A stretch of DNA of 64,000 nucleotides from Xanthomonas sp. (GTDB lineage: Bacteria > Pseudomonadota > Gammaproteobacteria > Xanthomonadales > Xanthomonadaceae). The notes under the pieces are model-generated. The model ran no database searches. It was given only the letters and a program-made list of their open reading frames with translations, and was not told the DNA's origin. The DNA lies in NCBI RefSeq assembly GCF_017163755.1, contig NZ_JAFIWC010000029.1:1-64000 (forward strand), read 5' to 3'. The position numbers were made by a program, and so were the translations under genes. Each line of letters starts with the position of its first letter. Position 1 is the first letter of the stretch. Of the stretch, positions 33,742 through 45,103 are shown piece by piece.

Positions 33742-34352
33742 AGTTCGATCCCCAGTTGCGCCTTGATGCCCGCCTTGAACGCATGCTTGACCAGGCGCAT
33801 CTCGGTTACGGTGTCGGCGGCGGCTATCAGCCCGTCCGGCGCGCCGCGGCCGGTGATCACCACGTGCTGGCGCGGCGGGCGCGCGGCCAGCGCGGCGAGC
33901 ACCTCGTCCAGCGCCACGTAGTCCTTCACCAGCGCGATGTTGAGTTCGTCGAGCAGCACGAAATCGGTGCCGGCGTCGGCCAGCATCCCGCGCGCCACCT
34001 GCCAGGCGGCCTGCGCGGCGGCGGTGTCGCGCGCGCGGTCCTGGGTTTCCCAGGTGAAGCCCTCGCCCATCACGTGGTAGTCGAGCCTGTCGTCGAAGCG
34101 GCGGAAGAAGGCTTCCTCGCCGGTGGAGAAGCTGCCCTTGATGAACTGCACCACCCCGCAGCGCAGGCCGTGGCCGAGCGAGCGCGCCAACATGCCGAAG
34201 CCGGACGAGCTCTTGCCCTTGCCGTTGCCGGTGTTGACCACCACCACGCCGCGGTCGATGTCCGCGCGCGCGATGCGGCGGTCGATCAGTTCCTTCTTGC
34301 GCTGCGCGCGTTCGCGGTAGTGCGCGTCGGCGTCGCGTCCGGCGGCGTTCAT
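33738..34352 (-). CDS. cobO: Corrinoid adenosyltransferase
   Basis: 204-residue ATP:corrinoid adenosyltransferase of the BtuR/CobA type, which adds the upper adenosyl ligand. P-loop VVNTGNGKGKSSSGFGM, then GVVQFIKG, FVLLDELNIALVKDYV and the C-terminal [17 protein letters not shown] are the family hallmarks. The start overlaps the upstream membrane-protein stop as ATGA. Confidence 0.95.
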   Translation of the reverse strand: MNAAGRDADAHYRERAQRKKELIDRRIARADIDRGVVVVNTGNGKGKSSSGFGMLARSLGHGLRCGVVQFIKGSFSTGEEAFFRRFDDRLDYHVMGEGFTWETQDRARDTAAAQAAWQVARGMLADAGTDFVLLDELNIALVKDYVALDEVLAALAARPPRQHVVITGRGAPDGLIAAADTVTEMRLVKHAFKAGIKAQLGIEL

Positions 34353-34981
34353 GCGCGCGCCCCGGCGCGCGCGCGCAGCCGCTGCGCGGCGACCGCCAGC
34401 AGCACGCCCAGCGCGGCGTAGCCGGCCAGCGGGCCCAGCGCGCGCGGATAGTAGTGCGGGATGCGGGCGATGAAGCCGGCCCAGTCCGGATCCGGATAGC
34501 GGCCGGAGAAGAACCAGAACCCGCCCTTGGACAGCAGGTAGGCGACGCTGGCGCCGAGCAGCAGCGCGATCGCCAGGCGCGGCACGCTGCGCCAGCGCCC
34601 GTCGTGCAGGTGCCGCGCGTATACGCGGCCGCTCCACCACAGCGCGGCATAGGCCAGCGCCAGCGCCCAATACGCCGGCGACAGGCACCAGTCGCTGATC
34701 GTGCCGCTCGCCAGGCTGGCCAGATCCAGCGCGCTGGACAGCGCGAACAGCGCCGGCAACGGCCACCACGGGCGCAGCAGCGCGCCGGCCAGGAAGAACA
34801 CCGCCCACGACGCGCTGGGCAACGCATCGACGCTGGCGAAGTGCTGGCCGCGGGTGCAGACCATCAGCGCGGCCAGCATCAGCCCGGCGACGGCCTGCGC
34901 GACGGCCGAGGCCAGCGGCAATCCTGCCGGCGGCAGCGGCGCCGAAGCGGAGCGAGCGGCGGGAGCGGACCGTGCATTCAT
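34349..34981 (-). CDS. BtuM-like membrane protein, copy 1
   Basis: 210-residue protein with about six membrane helices, paralogous to the gene before it. Shared landmarks are [LP]SASWAVFFLAG, SDWCLSPAYWALALAYAALW and WFFSGRYPDPDW. The Cys at residue 99 in SDWC corresponds to Cys79 in the neighbouring paralogue and, as far as I recall, to the cobalt-binding Cys80 of BtuM, the B12 transporter related to ECF S-components. Its place in a riboswitch-controlled B12 operon between btuB and cobO supports corrinoid transport across the inner membrane. The start overlaps the previous stop as ATGA. Confidence 0.75.
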   Translation of the reverse strand: MNARSAPAARSASAPLPPAGLPLASAVAQAVAGLMLAALMVCTRGQHFASVDALPSASWAVFFLAGALLRPWWPLPALFALSSALDLASLASGTISDWCLSPAYWALALAYAALWWSGRVYARHLHDGRWRSVPRLAIALLLGASVAYLLSKGGFWFFSGRYPDPDWAGFIARIPHYYPRALGPLAGYAALGVLLAVAAQRLRARAGARA

Positions 34982-35550
34982 GCGGACTCCAGGGTTCGGG
35001 AAGGAAAGGCGCGGACGGCAAGCGCGTGCAAGGCCAGCGCGGCCGCCAGATAGAACGCGGTGCTGCGCACGAACAGCGGCCCCCACTGCCAGGCGCGGGC
35101 CAGGTACTGCGACCAGTGCGGATCCGCATAGCGCCCGCCGAACCAGTAGAACGCGCCGTTGGAGACCAGGAACGACGCGGCCGCCGCCGCGACGCCGAGC
35201 AGCAGTGCGGCGCCCAGCGAGGCCGGCCGCGCGCTCAGCCGCGGCGCATACGCGCGCGCCGGGTACCACAGCAGCGCATAGGCCAGCGGCAGCGCCGCAT
35301 AGGCCGCGGTGACGCAGAAATCGCTGACCCCGGCCAGCGCGATCGCCGCCCAGTCGATCAGCAGCGCCAGCAGCAGCAAGGCGATGAAGGCCGCGTGCCG
35401 GCGCAGGTACAGGCCGCCGACGAAGAACAGCGCCATCGACGCGTCCGGCAGGTGCAAGGCGTCGCCGAAATGGTGGAAGCGGGTGGCGACCATCGTCGCC
35501 GCGACCGCCACGCAGATGCCGGCCTGGGCGTACGGCGCGCGCGCGCTCAT
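34978..35550 (-). CDS. btuM: BtuM-like membrane protein, copy 2
   Basis: 190-residue protein with about six membrane helices. LPDASMALFFVGGLYLRR, VSDFCVTAAYAALPLAYALLW and FYWFGGRYADPHWSQYL parallel the downstream paralogue. Cys79 in SDFC fits the position of the functional Cys of BtuM, which binds and decyanates cobalamin in the family member studied. It lies directly after btuB (ATGA overlap), so outer- and inner-membrane uptake steps are encoded side by side. No btuCDF genes are in the window. The BtuM assignment is from remembered motif and context, not from a search. Confidence 0.78.
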   Translation of the reverse strand: MSARAPYAQAGICVAVAATMVATRFHHFGDALHLPDASMALFFVGGLYLRRHAAFIALLLLALLIDWAAIALAGVSDFCVTAAYAALPLAYALLWYPARAYAPRLSARPASLGAALLLGVAAAAASFLVSNGAFYWFGGRYADPHWSQYLARAWQWGPLFVRSTAFYLAAALALHALAVRAFPSRTLESA

Positions 35551-37439
35551 CCGTTCTCTCCCGCCGCCGCGTCCGCCGCCGGATGGTAGCGCAGCGTCAG
35601 CAGATAGCTGCGTCCGGGCTGGGCGTAGTACGCCGCGGTCTGGTAGCGCCGGTCGAACACGTTGCTGGCCGCCAGCGCCACGCTCCAGTCGCGGCCGAAC
35701 GCATAGCCCACGCGCAGGTCGACCAGGCCGTAGCCGCCCAGCCGCGCGCTGTTGCCCAGGTTGTCGTAGCGCGCGCCGGAGCCGAATACGCTGGCGCCGG
35801 CGTTGAACGCGCCGAAGCGGCGGTCGGCATCGATGCGTCCGCTGCGCCGCGCGCGTCGCGGCAGCCAGTTGCCGTGGTTGACCGCGCCGTCGGCGCGCGG
35901 GTCCAGCCAGGTCAGCCGCGTGCGCAGCGTCCAACCCGCCAGCGCGGTGTCGTAGCCGGCCTCGGCGCCGCGGATGCGCGCGCGGTCGATGTTGTTGGGC
36001 TGGCCGAACGGATGCGCCGCATCGGTCAGCGCCGGATCGTAGGCGATCAGGTCGTCGACCCGGGTCTGGTAGGCATTGAGCGTCCACGCGCCCCAGGCGT
36101 AGTCGCCGCGCAGGCTCAGCTCGACGCTGCGCGAGGTCTCCGGGCGCAGCGCGGGATTGCCGTAGTCCGGGTAGTACAGCTCGTTGAACGTCGGCGCCTT
36201 GAACGCGGTGCCGAAACTCGCCCCCAGCCGCAGGTGCCGGTGCAGGTCCCAGCCCCACAGCACGCTGCCGGTGGTCTTGCCGCCGAACTGGCCGTTGTCG
36301 TCGCGGCGCACGCTGGCCTGCAGCGACTGCGCCGCCATGCGCTGCTGCCACTGCGCGAAGGCGCCGCGGTTGATGCGCCGTTCCACGTCGTAGGCGTCGC
36401 TGGCGTCCACGTCGTCGCGCTGCCAGTCGTAGCCCAGGCTCAGCGTGCCGGAGCCGGCGGCAAGGTCCGCCTGCAGCGAGCCCAGCTTGCGGTGCGTGTC
36501 GAACGCGGACGAATACGCGCCGCGCAGGTAGGCATCGCTGAGGTCGGCGGTCTCGCCGAGGCTGGCGCTGAGGTCCAGCGCGCCGCTGGCGGCGTAGCGC
36601 AGGCGCCCGCCGACCACCTGCTGCACGCCCTTGGCCATGTCGTTGGCGCTGCCGTCGTACTCGTTGCGGCTGCGCGCGCGCAGCGCGCGCAGGTCGGCGT
36701 CCCAGCGTTCGTTGAAGCGGTAGCCGCCCTGCACGCTCAGCGAATCGTTGGCGTAGCCGTCGCGGTCGGCATCGTAGTAGCGCGAGGCGGTATTGAGATA
36801 GGCGTTGATGCCGGCGGTCTCCTCGTGCGCGACGTTGACCGCGTACCAGCCGCCCCGCTCGCCTTGCGCCTGGCTGCGCCCGGCCAGCCCGGCGCCGTAG
36901 CGACGGGTGGCGTCGCTGCCGATCGCGGCGCTGGCGCTGGGCGCGAAGCGGCCGGGCGGACGCCGGGTGAAGATCTGCACCACCCCGCCGATCGCTTCGG
37001 AGCCGTACAGGCTGGAGAACGGCCCGCGCACGATCTCGATGCGCTCGATCTGTTCCAGCGGAATGTCCTGCCATGCGGCGCCGCCGTTGGTCGCCGAGCC
37101 GACCTTCAACCCGTCGACCAGCACCACCACGTGGTCGGACTCGGTGCCGCGCAGCAACAGCGAGCTGGTCTTGCCCGCGCCGCCGTTGTTGACCATCGAC
37201 ACGCCGGCCTCGCCGCGCAGCAGTTCCGGCAGCGAGAGCGCCTGGCGGCGCTCGATCTGCGCGCGGTCGATCACCTCCACCGGCGCCAGCGCGCGATCCT
37301 GGCTCTGCGCGGTGCGGCTGGCGGTGACCACCAGCCGGTCCAGGTCGACGGCCGCGCCCTCGGCCAGCGCCGGGGCGACCACGCACGCAAGCGCCGACGC
37401 CAATGCGGCGCGACGCGGAAAAACAGTTCGGGACTGCAT
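35547..37439 (-). CDS. btuB: TonB-dependent vitamin B12 receptor
   Basis: 630-residue outer-membrane receptor for cobalamin. It has a signal peptide (start MQSRTVFPRRAALASALACVVAPALA), TonB box DRLVVTASR, and a plug with LLLRGTESDHVVVLVDGLKV and RGPFSSLYGSEAIGGVVQIFT, all matching BtuB. The last barrel strand (SYLLTLRYHP) is followed by a ten-residue tail AADAAAGENG, so there is no terminal aromatic residue. The start at 37439 is chosen because the frame upstream runs toward the riboswitch. It is the first gene of the cobalamin operon. Confidence 0.94.
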   Translation of the reverse strand: MQSRTVFPRRAALASALACVVAPALAEGAAVDLDRLVVTASRTAQSQDRALAPVEVIDRAQIERRQALSLPELLRGEAGVSMVNNGGAGKTSSLLLRGTESDHVVVLVDGLKVGSATNGGAAWQDIPLEQIERIEIVRGPFSSLYGSEAIGGVVQIFTRRPPGRFAPSASAAIGSDATRRYGAGLAGRSQAQGERGGWYAVNVAHEETAGINAYLNTASRYYDADRDGYANDSLSVQGGYRFNERWDADLRALRARSRNEYDGSANDMAKGVQQVVGGRLRYAASGALDLSASLGETADLSDAYLRGAYSSAFDTHRKLGSLQADLAAGSGTLSLGYDWQRDDVDASDAYDVERRINRGAFAQWQQRMAAQSLQASVRRDDNGQFGGKTTGSVLWGWDLHRHLRLGASFGTAFKAPTFNELYYPDYGNPALRPETSRSVELSLRGDYAWGAWTLNAYQTRVDDLIAYDPALTDAAHPFGQPNNIDRARIRGAEAGYDTALAGWTLRTRLTWLDPRADGAVNHGNWLPRRARRSGRIDADRRFGAFNAGASVFGSGARYDNLGNSARLGGYGLVDLRVGYAFGRDWSVALAASNVFDRRYQTAAYYAQPGRSYLLTLRYHPAADAAAGENG

Positions 37440-37573
37440 GAACGACGACTCCTTGCCGCGCCTGCCCGCGCGGTAGCGATGGATGGACGGCAGGCGGCAA
37501 GGCACCACGAAGCGCGCGCACGGCAGCGCCGCATGCGCGATCCATGACAACGCCCACCGCGTGCCGGGTCATG

Positions 37574-37785
37574 CCCAAGGCCGGTCTCCGGGCTTGCGAG
37601 CGAAGGCCTGTCGCCTTCCGGTCCGCGCCTTCCCATGCGAATGCACAGTGGCCTGTTGCGGAGCGTGTTCTCGCCTACCGTTGCGGGGGCAGCTCCGGAA
37701 TTGCCGGCTCGCGTATCGCACGCGGCCCGGCGCACCGGATTCCCGTTTCAACCGCCGGCCGAGCCGGCGGTCACCTTGGGTGCGG
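37574..37785 (-). promoter_or_regulatory. Cobalamin riboswitch upstream of btuB
   Basis: Read on the minus strand, the sequence shows the adenosylcobalamin-riboswitch landmarks in order. These are a GGTGACC and GAAACGGGAATCCGGTG 5' segment, the core GCTGCCCCCGCAACGGT, then CCACTGTGC with GGGAAGG, and finally the B12 box AAGCCCGGAGACCGGCCTT close to the 3' end (around 37575-37595). It lies about 135 bases before btuB and would repress the whole btuB-to-cobS operon when cobalamin is plentiful. It is one of the clearest elements in the window. Confidence 0.95.
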
Positions 37786-38033
37786 GCATGCTAGCAGGTG
37801 GCGGAGGTCGTTGGGGAACGTGTCCGTGCGCTGCGCGTAGGCGCGGCCCCGGCCAAGGCGGCGCGCCGTCGGCGCCGCGGGGCTGATGCACACTCCCTTG
37901 CAGGAGTGGCGCCGGCATGCCGGCGCCGGTCGGTCGCCACAGAGCGTTCACTGCACGGCTTCATCCCGAACCGACGGTGTCGGCACACCGGCACCCACCT
38001 ACAACGCCCGCTGCGGAAAACGGGAGCATCGGA
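37786..38033. repeat. Intergenic region with a perfect 20-bp palindrome
   Basis: Between the riboswitch and the serine-hydrolase gene. GGCGCCGGCATGCCGGCGCC at 37908-37927 is a perfect palindrome, followed by GGTCGGTCGCCAC, a fragment resembling the dispersed Xanthomonas palindromic repeat found at 57755-57850. No gene is recognised here. The riboswitch promoter must lie in the left part. Confidence 0.55.
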
Positions 38034-39662
38034 TCACTGCCGCAGGCCGCGCCGCGCCTGCCCCGCCTGGCGCAGGACCAGCGCGTTGACCTTGCCATCG
38101 CCATCGCGCTCGAATGTCAGTTCGATGCCGTAGGCGGCGGCTTCGAATGCGTCCCTGGCCACCGCCTCCAGCGCAAAAGCGTCTTGTCCGGTGGCCTGCG
38201 CGAACAGCTTGCCGTCGCGCTCGCTGACCGTCAGCACGAAACCCGGCGCCAGTGGATATTCGCCCGGATAATCCTTCAAAGCGGCCGCCGGCGGCGCGAA
38301 CGCCGGCTTCTGCGAAGCATCGACCCGGGTTGCCGGCAACGCCGCACCGGCTTGGCGCCAGGTGAATACATAGCTGCCATCGGCCTTGCGCTGCGGCTGC
38401 AGCAGCGCATCGAACTCCAGCGGGTAGAAATCGCCGGCGTCGTCGAACGCCATCGCGTACTCGCGCTGGCCCTGCGGATGGATGATCAGCGCATCGTCCT
38501 TGCGCCGCAGCTCCATCTTCAAGCCGCCGGCGATGTGATATTGGCCCGCCAGCTGATCCAGCAACTCCGCAGGCGCGGGCACGCGCTTGCGCGGCTTGCC
38601 GAGCGGGAAACTGTCGTCGAGCAGGTGCAGACCCAGTCCCTGCAACCCACCGGTGGAGATCCAACTGGTGTCGGAAAGAATGGCCACGCCGCGCTGGCGC
38701 CCGCGATCGAAGGCAACAAATGCGGAGAAACCGCCGGTAGCGCCTTCGTGCAGATGGACGACGCGGTCGGCAACGGATAGCAGCATCCAGTTCATCGCCA
38801 TCGGCGGCTGTTCCGATACCTGCTGCTGGCTCAGCCGCAGCGCCTTGGCGATGGGCGCCTGAGCCTGCCCGAGCTGCGCTTGCACGTACTTCGCCATGTC
38901 GTCCAGCGTCGCACGCACGCCGCCGACGCCGGCCAGATCGACGCCGAAGTTCCACGCCGGCACCGGTTGGCCATTGGACGAATGGCCCTGGGCGGCGCGG
39001 ATGCCTGCCGGAGCCCGCTCGACGTAGGCGCGATCCATCTTCAGCGGTGCGAACAGGCGTCTGTGGATCAGCGTTTCGTAATCCTCGCCGGCGCGCTTGG
39101 CGACGGCATAGGACAGCAGCATCGAGGCGAAATTGGAATATTCGAACTGCTTGCCCGGCGCGCGGGCGAGTTCGACGTCGGCGAGGGAAGCCAGCAATGC
39201 GGCCGCATCGAGCTTGGCATAAGGATCGGCCGGATCGGCCGCGCCCATCCGCGAAGGCAACGCAGGCAGGCCGGAGGTGTGGGTGACGATATGGCGCAAC
39301 AGGATCGGTTGGCCTTCGAACACCGGCACCCGGATGTCTCGCGGGAGATATTCGGAAAGCGGATCGTCCAGCGAAGCCTTGCCTTGTCCGATCAGATCGG
39401 CCAGCAATGCGGCGGTCATCGTCTTGGTCACCGAGCCGATCTCGAAGGCGCTGTTGGCGCCGATACGCGGAGCGTCGTCGGGATTGGCGCAGGCATAGGT
39501 GCGGATGACCGCCTGTCTCTCGATCAGCGCCACCGCCAGGCAGGCACCGGTGCGGTCGCCCAGCAGCCGCTGATCGACGATCTGGCGCAGCTCGGCATCG
39601 GTAAGCGCATGGGCATTGCCAGCGGCAAGCGTCAACGCGAACGCCACGAATCGAAGCTTCAT
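38034..39662 (-). CDS. Secreted serine hydrolase of the class C beta-lactamase fold
   Basis: 542-residue exported protein (signal MKLRFVAFALTLAAGNAHA). The beta-lactamase/PBP domain spans about 20-350, with S-V-T-K (in EIGSVTKTMTAALL), Y-S-N (EYSNFASM) and a third motif H-E-G in place of K-T-G. The last 180 residues form a beta-rich accessory domain. Such proteins are esterases, D-aminopeptidases or peptidases more often than true beta-lactamases. The single gene is flanked by non-coding DNA. The start at 39662 follows a GGAGAA ribosome binding site. Confidence 0.85.
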   Translation of the reverse strand: MKLRFVAFALTLAAGNAHALTDAELRQIVDQRLLGDRTGACLAVALIERQAVIRTYACANPDDAPRIGANSAFEIGSVTKTMTAALLADLIGQGKASLDDPLSEYLPRDIRVPVFEGQPILLRHIVTHTSGLPALPSRMGAADPADPYAKLDAAALLASLADVELARAPGKQFEYSNFASMLLSYAVAKRAGEDYETLIHRRLFAPLKMDRAYVERAPAGIRAAQGHSSNGQPVPAWNFGVDLAGVGGVRATLDDMAKYVQAQLGQAQAPIAKALRLSQQQVSEQPPMAMNWMLLSVADRVVHLHEGATGGFSAFVAFDRGRQRGVAILSDTSWISTGGLQGLGLHLLDDSFPLGKPRKRVPAPAELLDQLAGQYHIAGGLKMELRRKDDALIIHPQGQREYAMAFDDAGDFYPLEFDALLQPQRKADGSYVFTWRQAGAALPATRVDASQKPAFAPPAAALKDYPGEYPLAPGFVLTVSERDGKLFAQATGQDAFALEAVARDAFEAAAYGIELTFERDGDGKVNALVLRQAGQARRGLRQ

Positions 39663-40122
39663 CAGCCGTTCTCCTGGTCGGGAACCTGCCACCTTACCCA
39701 ACGCCGCGATGCGCCGCGTTATTGCGGCGAACGCCGGCATTGCCGCTGCCGGCGATTGACCATCTGCGGCCAACCATCTCGGCTGCATCAATCCGCCAGC
39801 AGTGCCTTCACGGTATCGCGTAGCGGTGGGCAACGGCGTCGCGATCGACGTGACGGCTTCGGCCACCCTAGCGGCCGGCGACGACGTCGCGCATCAGCGG
39901 CTGGCTGCCGCTGAAGATCCAGCAATCCAGGCGATCATCGTCGCCGGCTTCGGCGAACGCCGCGCTCCACGGCAAGGAGACGCGCGCCCGCCGCACAGGA
40001 CCGCCTGCGCGCGCCCAAGCGGCGCATCGCCGCCCGGCCATCGCATACGGCGTCCATGCGCGCCATCCGGACCCGGAGATCCGCACGGGCCGCCGGCAGC
40101 GGCCCGCCCGTGCGATGCCATA
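39663..40122. other. Intergenic region between serine hydrolase and clpB
   Basis: About 460 bases. No gene is recognised: the open frames here are antisense extensions or lack a start. A stem GCACGGGC (40083-40090) / GCCCGTGC (40106-40113) with a GC-rich interior follows the clpB stop and may end its transcript, though it has no T run. Confidence 0.5.
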
Positions 40123-42708
<2,586 letters not shown>

Positions 42709-42754
42709 CGGGAATTCCTCTGATGAAGGGCCGGCCACTGCCGGCATGCTAGTC

Positions 42755-42782
42755 AGATGCGGTTGGCGCGGCGTGTTTCAAG
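42755..42782 (-). promoter_or_regulatory. Sigma-32 (RpoH) heat-shock promoter of clpB
   Basis: On the minus strand CTTGAAA (42776-42782) is followed after exactly 13 bases by CCGCATCT (42755-42762). The consensus is CTTGAAA-N13/14-CCCCATNT, so the match is 14 of 15 defined positions. The expected transcript would start near 42748, with a leader of about 40 bases before the clpB ATG. Confidence 0.85.
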
Positions 42783-42975
42783 GCCTTGCGAGACGCCGGT
42801 CGACCGCCCTTCCGCTGCGCGGGCGATGGTGTCTCAGCGCCTCAGCCCGACATCCCGCCGGAAACGGCCGGCCGGCCGCAGGCCCGCCCGCGCGCGCGCA
42901 CCGGCCGGCCGCCGGCGCTCACGCAATGCTTCCGGCCGGCGCCTTAGCCTGTCGTTTTCCCCCAACGGAGCCCCG

Positions 42976-43680
42976 ATGCGCTACGACCTCTACTACTGGA
43001 CCGGGATCCAGGGCCGCGGCGAGTTCGTGCGGCTGGCGCTGGAAGACGCCGGCGCCGCCTACCGCGACGTCGCCCGCGAGGAAGGCGACGAGGCGATGGA
43101 CGCGTTCCTGCAGGGCAAGCAAGCCGGCGCGCGCCCGTTCGCGCCGCCGTTCCTGAAATCCGGACGGCTGGTGGTGGCGCAGGTGGCCAACATCCTGCAC
43201 TACCTGGGTCCGTCGCTGGGCCTGGTGCCGGACAGCGACGCGCGCCGCCTGCAGGCTCTGCAGCTGCAGCTGACCATCGCCGACCTGGTCGCCGAGGTGC
43301 ACGACAGCCACCATCCGGTCGCCAGCGCGCTGTACTACGAAGAGCAGAAGGCCGAGGCCAAGCGCCGCGCGGCGGATCTGCGCGCGCAGCGGCTGCCGAA
43401 GTTCCTCGGCTATTTCGAACAGGTGCTCGACCAGGGCGGCGGCCGCCATGCGCTGCGCGAACACTCGTACGTGGACCTGTCGCTGTTCCAACTGATGTGC
43501 GGGCTGGACTATGCCTTCCCCAACGCGATGAAGAAGCTCGCGCCGCGGCTGCCGCTGCTGCGCGCATTGCAGCAGCGCGTGTCCGAGCGTCCCAACATTG
43601 CCGCGTACCTGGGCTCCGAGCGCAGGCTGCCGTTCAACGAGAACGGCATCTTCCGCCACTATCCCGAGCTGGATGGCTGA
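42976..43680 (+). CDS. Glutathione S-transferase-like protein
   Basis: 234-residue cytosolic protein of the GST superfamily. The N-terminal thioredoxin-like domain starts [20 protein letters not shown] and contains P-P-F-L ([24 protein letters not shown] in parts). The C-terminal all-helical domain begins near residue 85, with [16 protein letters not shown] typical of GSTs. The resemblance is to the sigma/alpha-type GSTs (Y-W-x-x-x-x-R-G-E-x-x-R-L-x-L). GGAG precedes the ATG at a normal distance. The substrate is unknown. It is divergent from clpB with a 267-bp gap. Confidence 0.83.
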   Translation: MRYDLYYWTGIQGRGEFVRLALEDAGAAYRDVAREEGDEAMDAFLQGKQAGARPFAPPFLKSGRLVVAQVANILHYLGPSLGLVPDSDARRLQALQLQLTIADLVAEVHDSHHPVASALYYEEQKAEAKRRAADLRAQRLPKFLGYFEQVLDQGGGRHALREHSYVDLSLFQLMCGLDYAFPNAMKKLAPRLPLLRALQQRVSERPNIAAYLGSERRLPFNENGIFRHYPELDG

Positions 43681-43854
43681 TCGCGGGCGTCACCTGCCGC
43701 CGGCACGGACCGGCACGCATCGGCGGCGGCGCCTGCAGCATCGGCATGCCCGTAGCGGCGCCACGGCCGCAAACTCGGCCGCGCCGGTTTCCGCGCAGCC
43801 GCATGCGCCTTGCGCCAGGCTCGGGTCCGTCGGGCACGGACCGCGCGCTGGCGG

Positions 43855-45051
43855 TCACGGCCCCTGCAGGTGCGCGACCACCCAGACGTCGACGATCGCA
43901 GCGGCGGCCTGGGCGGCTTGCGCCGGTGCGAGCCGCTTGTCGCCCTGCAGCCAGCTGGCGGTGGCCTGGCGCACCTGCGGCAACAGCGCCAGCGCGCGCT
44001 TGCGCTGACTGTCCGGCCATGCGATGTCGCGGCCTTCGTCGCCGGCGCCCTCGCCGCTCCAGTCGTCGATCGCCGAGGCGGCATCGCCGGAATAACGCTT
44101 GCGCAGCTGCGGCTGCAGGTAAAGCAGGGGCGAAACCGTCGCGCGCAGTTCGATGACCCGCCAGTCGGCGAAGGTGGCGAAGCGGATCGTGCCCGCGTCC
44201 ATGCCGTACTGCTGTTCGGTCGGCTCGATCGCCGCGCGCAGCTGCTTCCAGGCGGGCTGCCGGAACAGGTCCCCTTGCGGCGCGCAGACCGGCGCCGAGC
44301 CGTCGCGGGTCGACCCGTACAGCGGCCCCATCGCGTCGTAGGCGAGCGCGCCCTGGCGTTCGAACACGAAGCAGTGCACGTAGGGGCGCGCGTCGTCGCC
44401 GTAGTTGCGCTCGATCCACATCCGCAGCAGGGTCAGTTCGGCCATGCCGGCCGGTGCCGCCTTGTCGTTGGCGGTGTCGTCAAGCAGCGAGGCGGCGAAC
44501 GTGTCCTGCTTGCGCAGCGCGGCGCTCGCGCCCGCGAAACGGCTGCGCGCCTCGCCTGCGGCGACGCCGGCGGCCGGCACGAAGCGCTGCAGGTACGCCA
44601 GCCAGGCCGAGGCCAATGGGCCGTCGTAGTCGCGCAGTTGCGCCGCGGCCGCGGCCGGCGCCGCGGGAATGCCGGCGATGATGCGATCCAGGCGCGCGGC
44701 CGCCGCGGCGTCCAGCGGGTCGAACTGGTGCAGGCGCGCCTGCTGCGTACGCTGCACGCATGCCGCCACAGCGGCTTGCTGCAGGCAGGCATTGCGCTGC
44801 GCCAGCCACGCGCGCTGCGCGTCGCGCGCGGACCGCACCTCGCCGCGCGGCAGCGCGTCGAGCAGCGCCGCGTAGCGCTCGGCCAGCTGTTCGTCCTGCG
44901 CCCCGAGCGCCTTGTCGTCGCACAGCAGGCGTTCGACGCGGCTAGTCGCCTTGGCGCAATCGAACGAGGCCGCCATGGCGCCCGGCAGCAGCGCCAGCGC
45001 CGCCAGCGCCGTGGCGGCCAGCGCGTACATCCGTGTGGTTTTCATCTGCAT
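43855..45051 (-). CDS. Exported protein with LprI-type N-terminal domain
   Basis: 398-residue exported protein. It has a signal peptide to GAMA, followed by a Cys-rich segment SFDCAKATSRVERLLCDDKAL and RAWLAQRNACLQQAAVAACV, which is the LprI/DUF1311 lysozyme-inhibitor-like motif. The remaining 270 residues (for example LTLLRMWIERNYGDDARPYVHCFVFERQG) match no family I recognise. The function is likely periplasmic, but lysozyme inhibition is only a family-based guess. An ATG two codons in is an alternative start. Confidence 0.75.
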   Translation of the reverse strand: MQMKTTRMYALAATALAALALLPGAMAASFDCAKATSRVERLLCDDKALGAQDEQLAERYAALLDALPRGEVRSARDAQRAWLAQRNACLQQAAVAACVQRTQQARLHQFDPLDAAAAARLDRIIAGIPAAPAAAAAQLRDYDGPLASAWLAYLQRFVPAAGVAAGEARSRFAGASAALRKQDTFAASLLDDTANDKAAPAGMAELTLLRMWIERNYGDDARPYVHCFVFERQGALAYDAMGPLYGSTRDGSAPVCAPQGDLFRQPAWKQLRAAIEPTEQQYGMDAGTIRFATFADWRVIELRATVSPLLYLQPQLRKRYSGDAASAIDDWSGEGAGDEGRDIAWPDSQRKRALALLPQVRQATASWLQGDKRLAPAQAAQAAAAIVDVWVVAHLQGP

Positions 45052-45103
45052 CGCATGCTTGCCCGTTCGTGGACCGGCGCAGCGCCGGCCGCGACAGTGT
45101 CGC

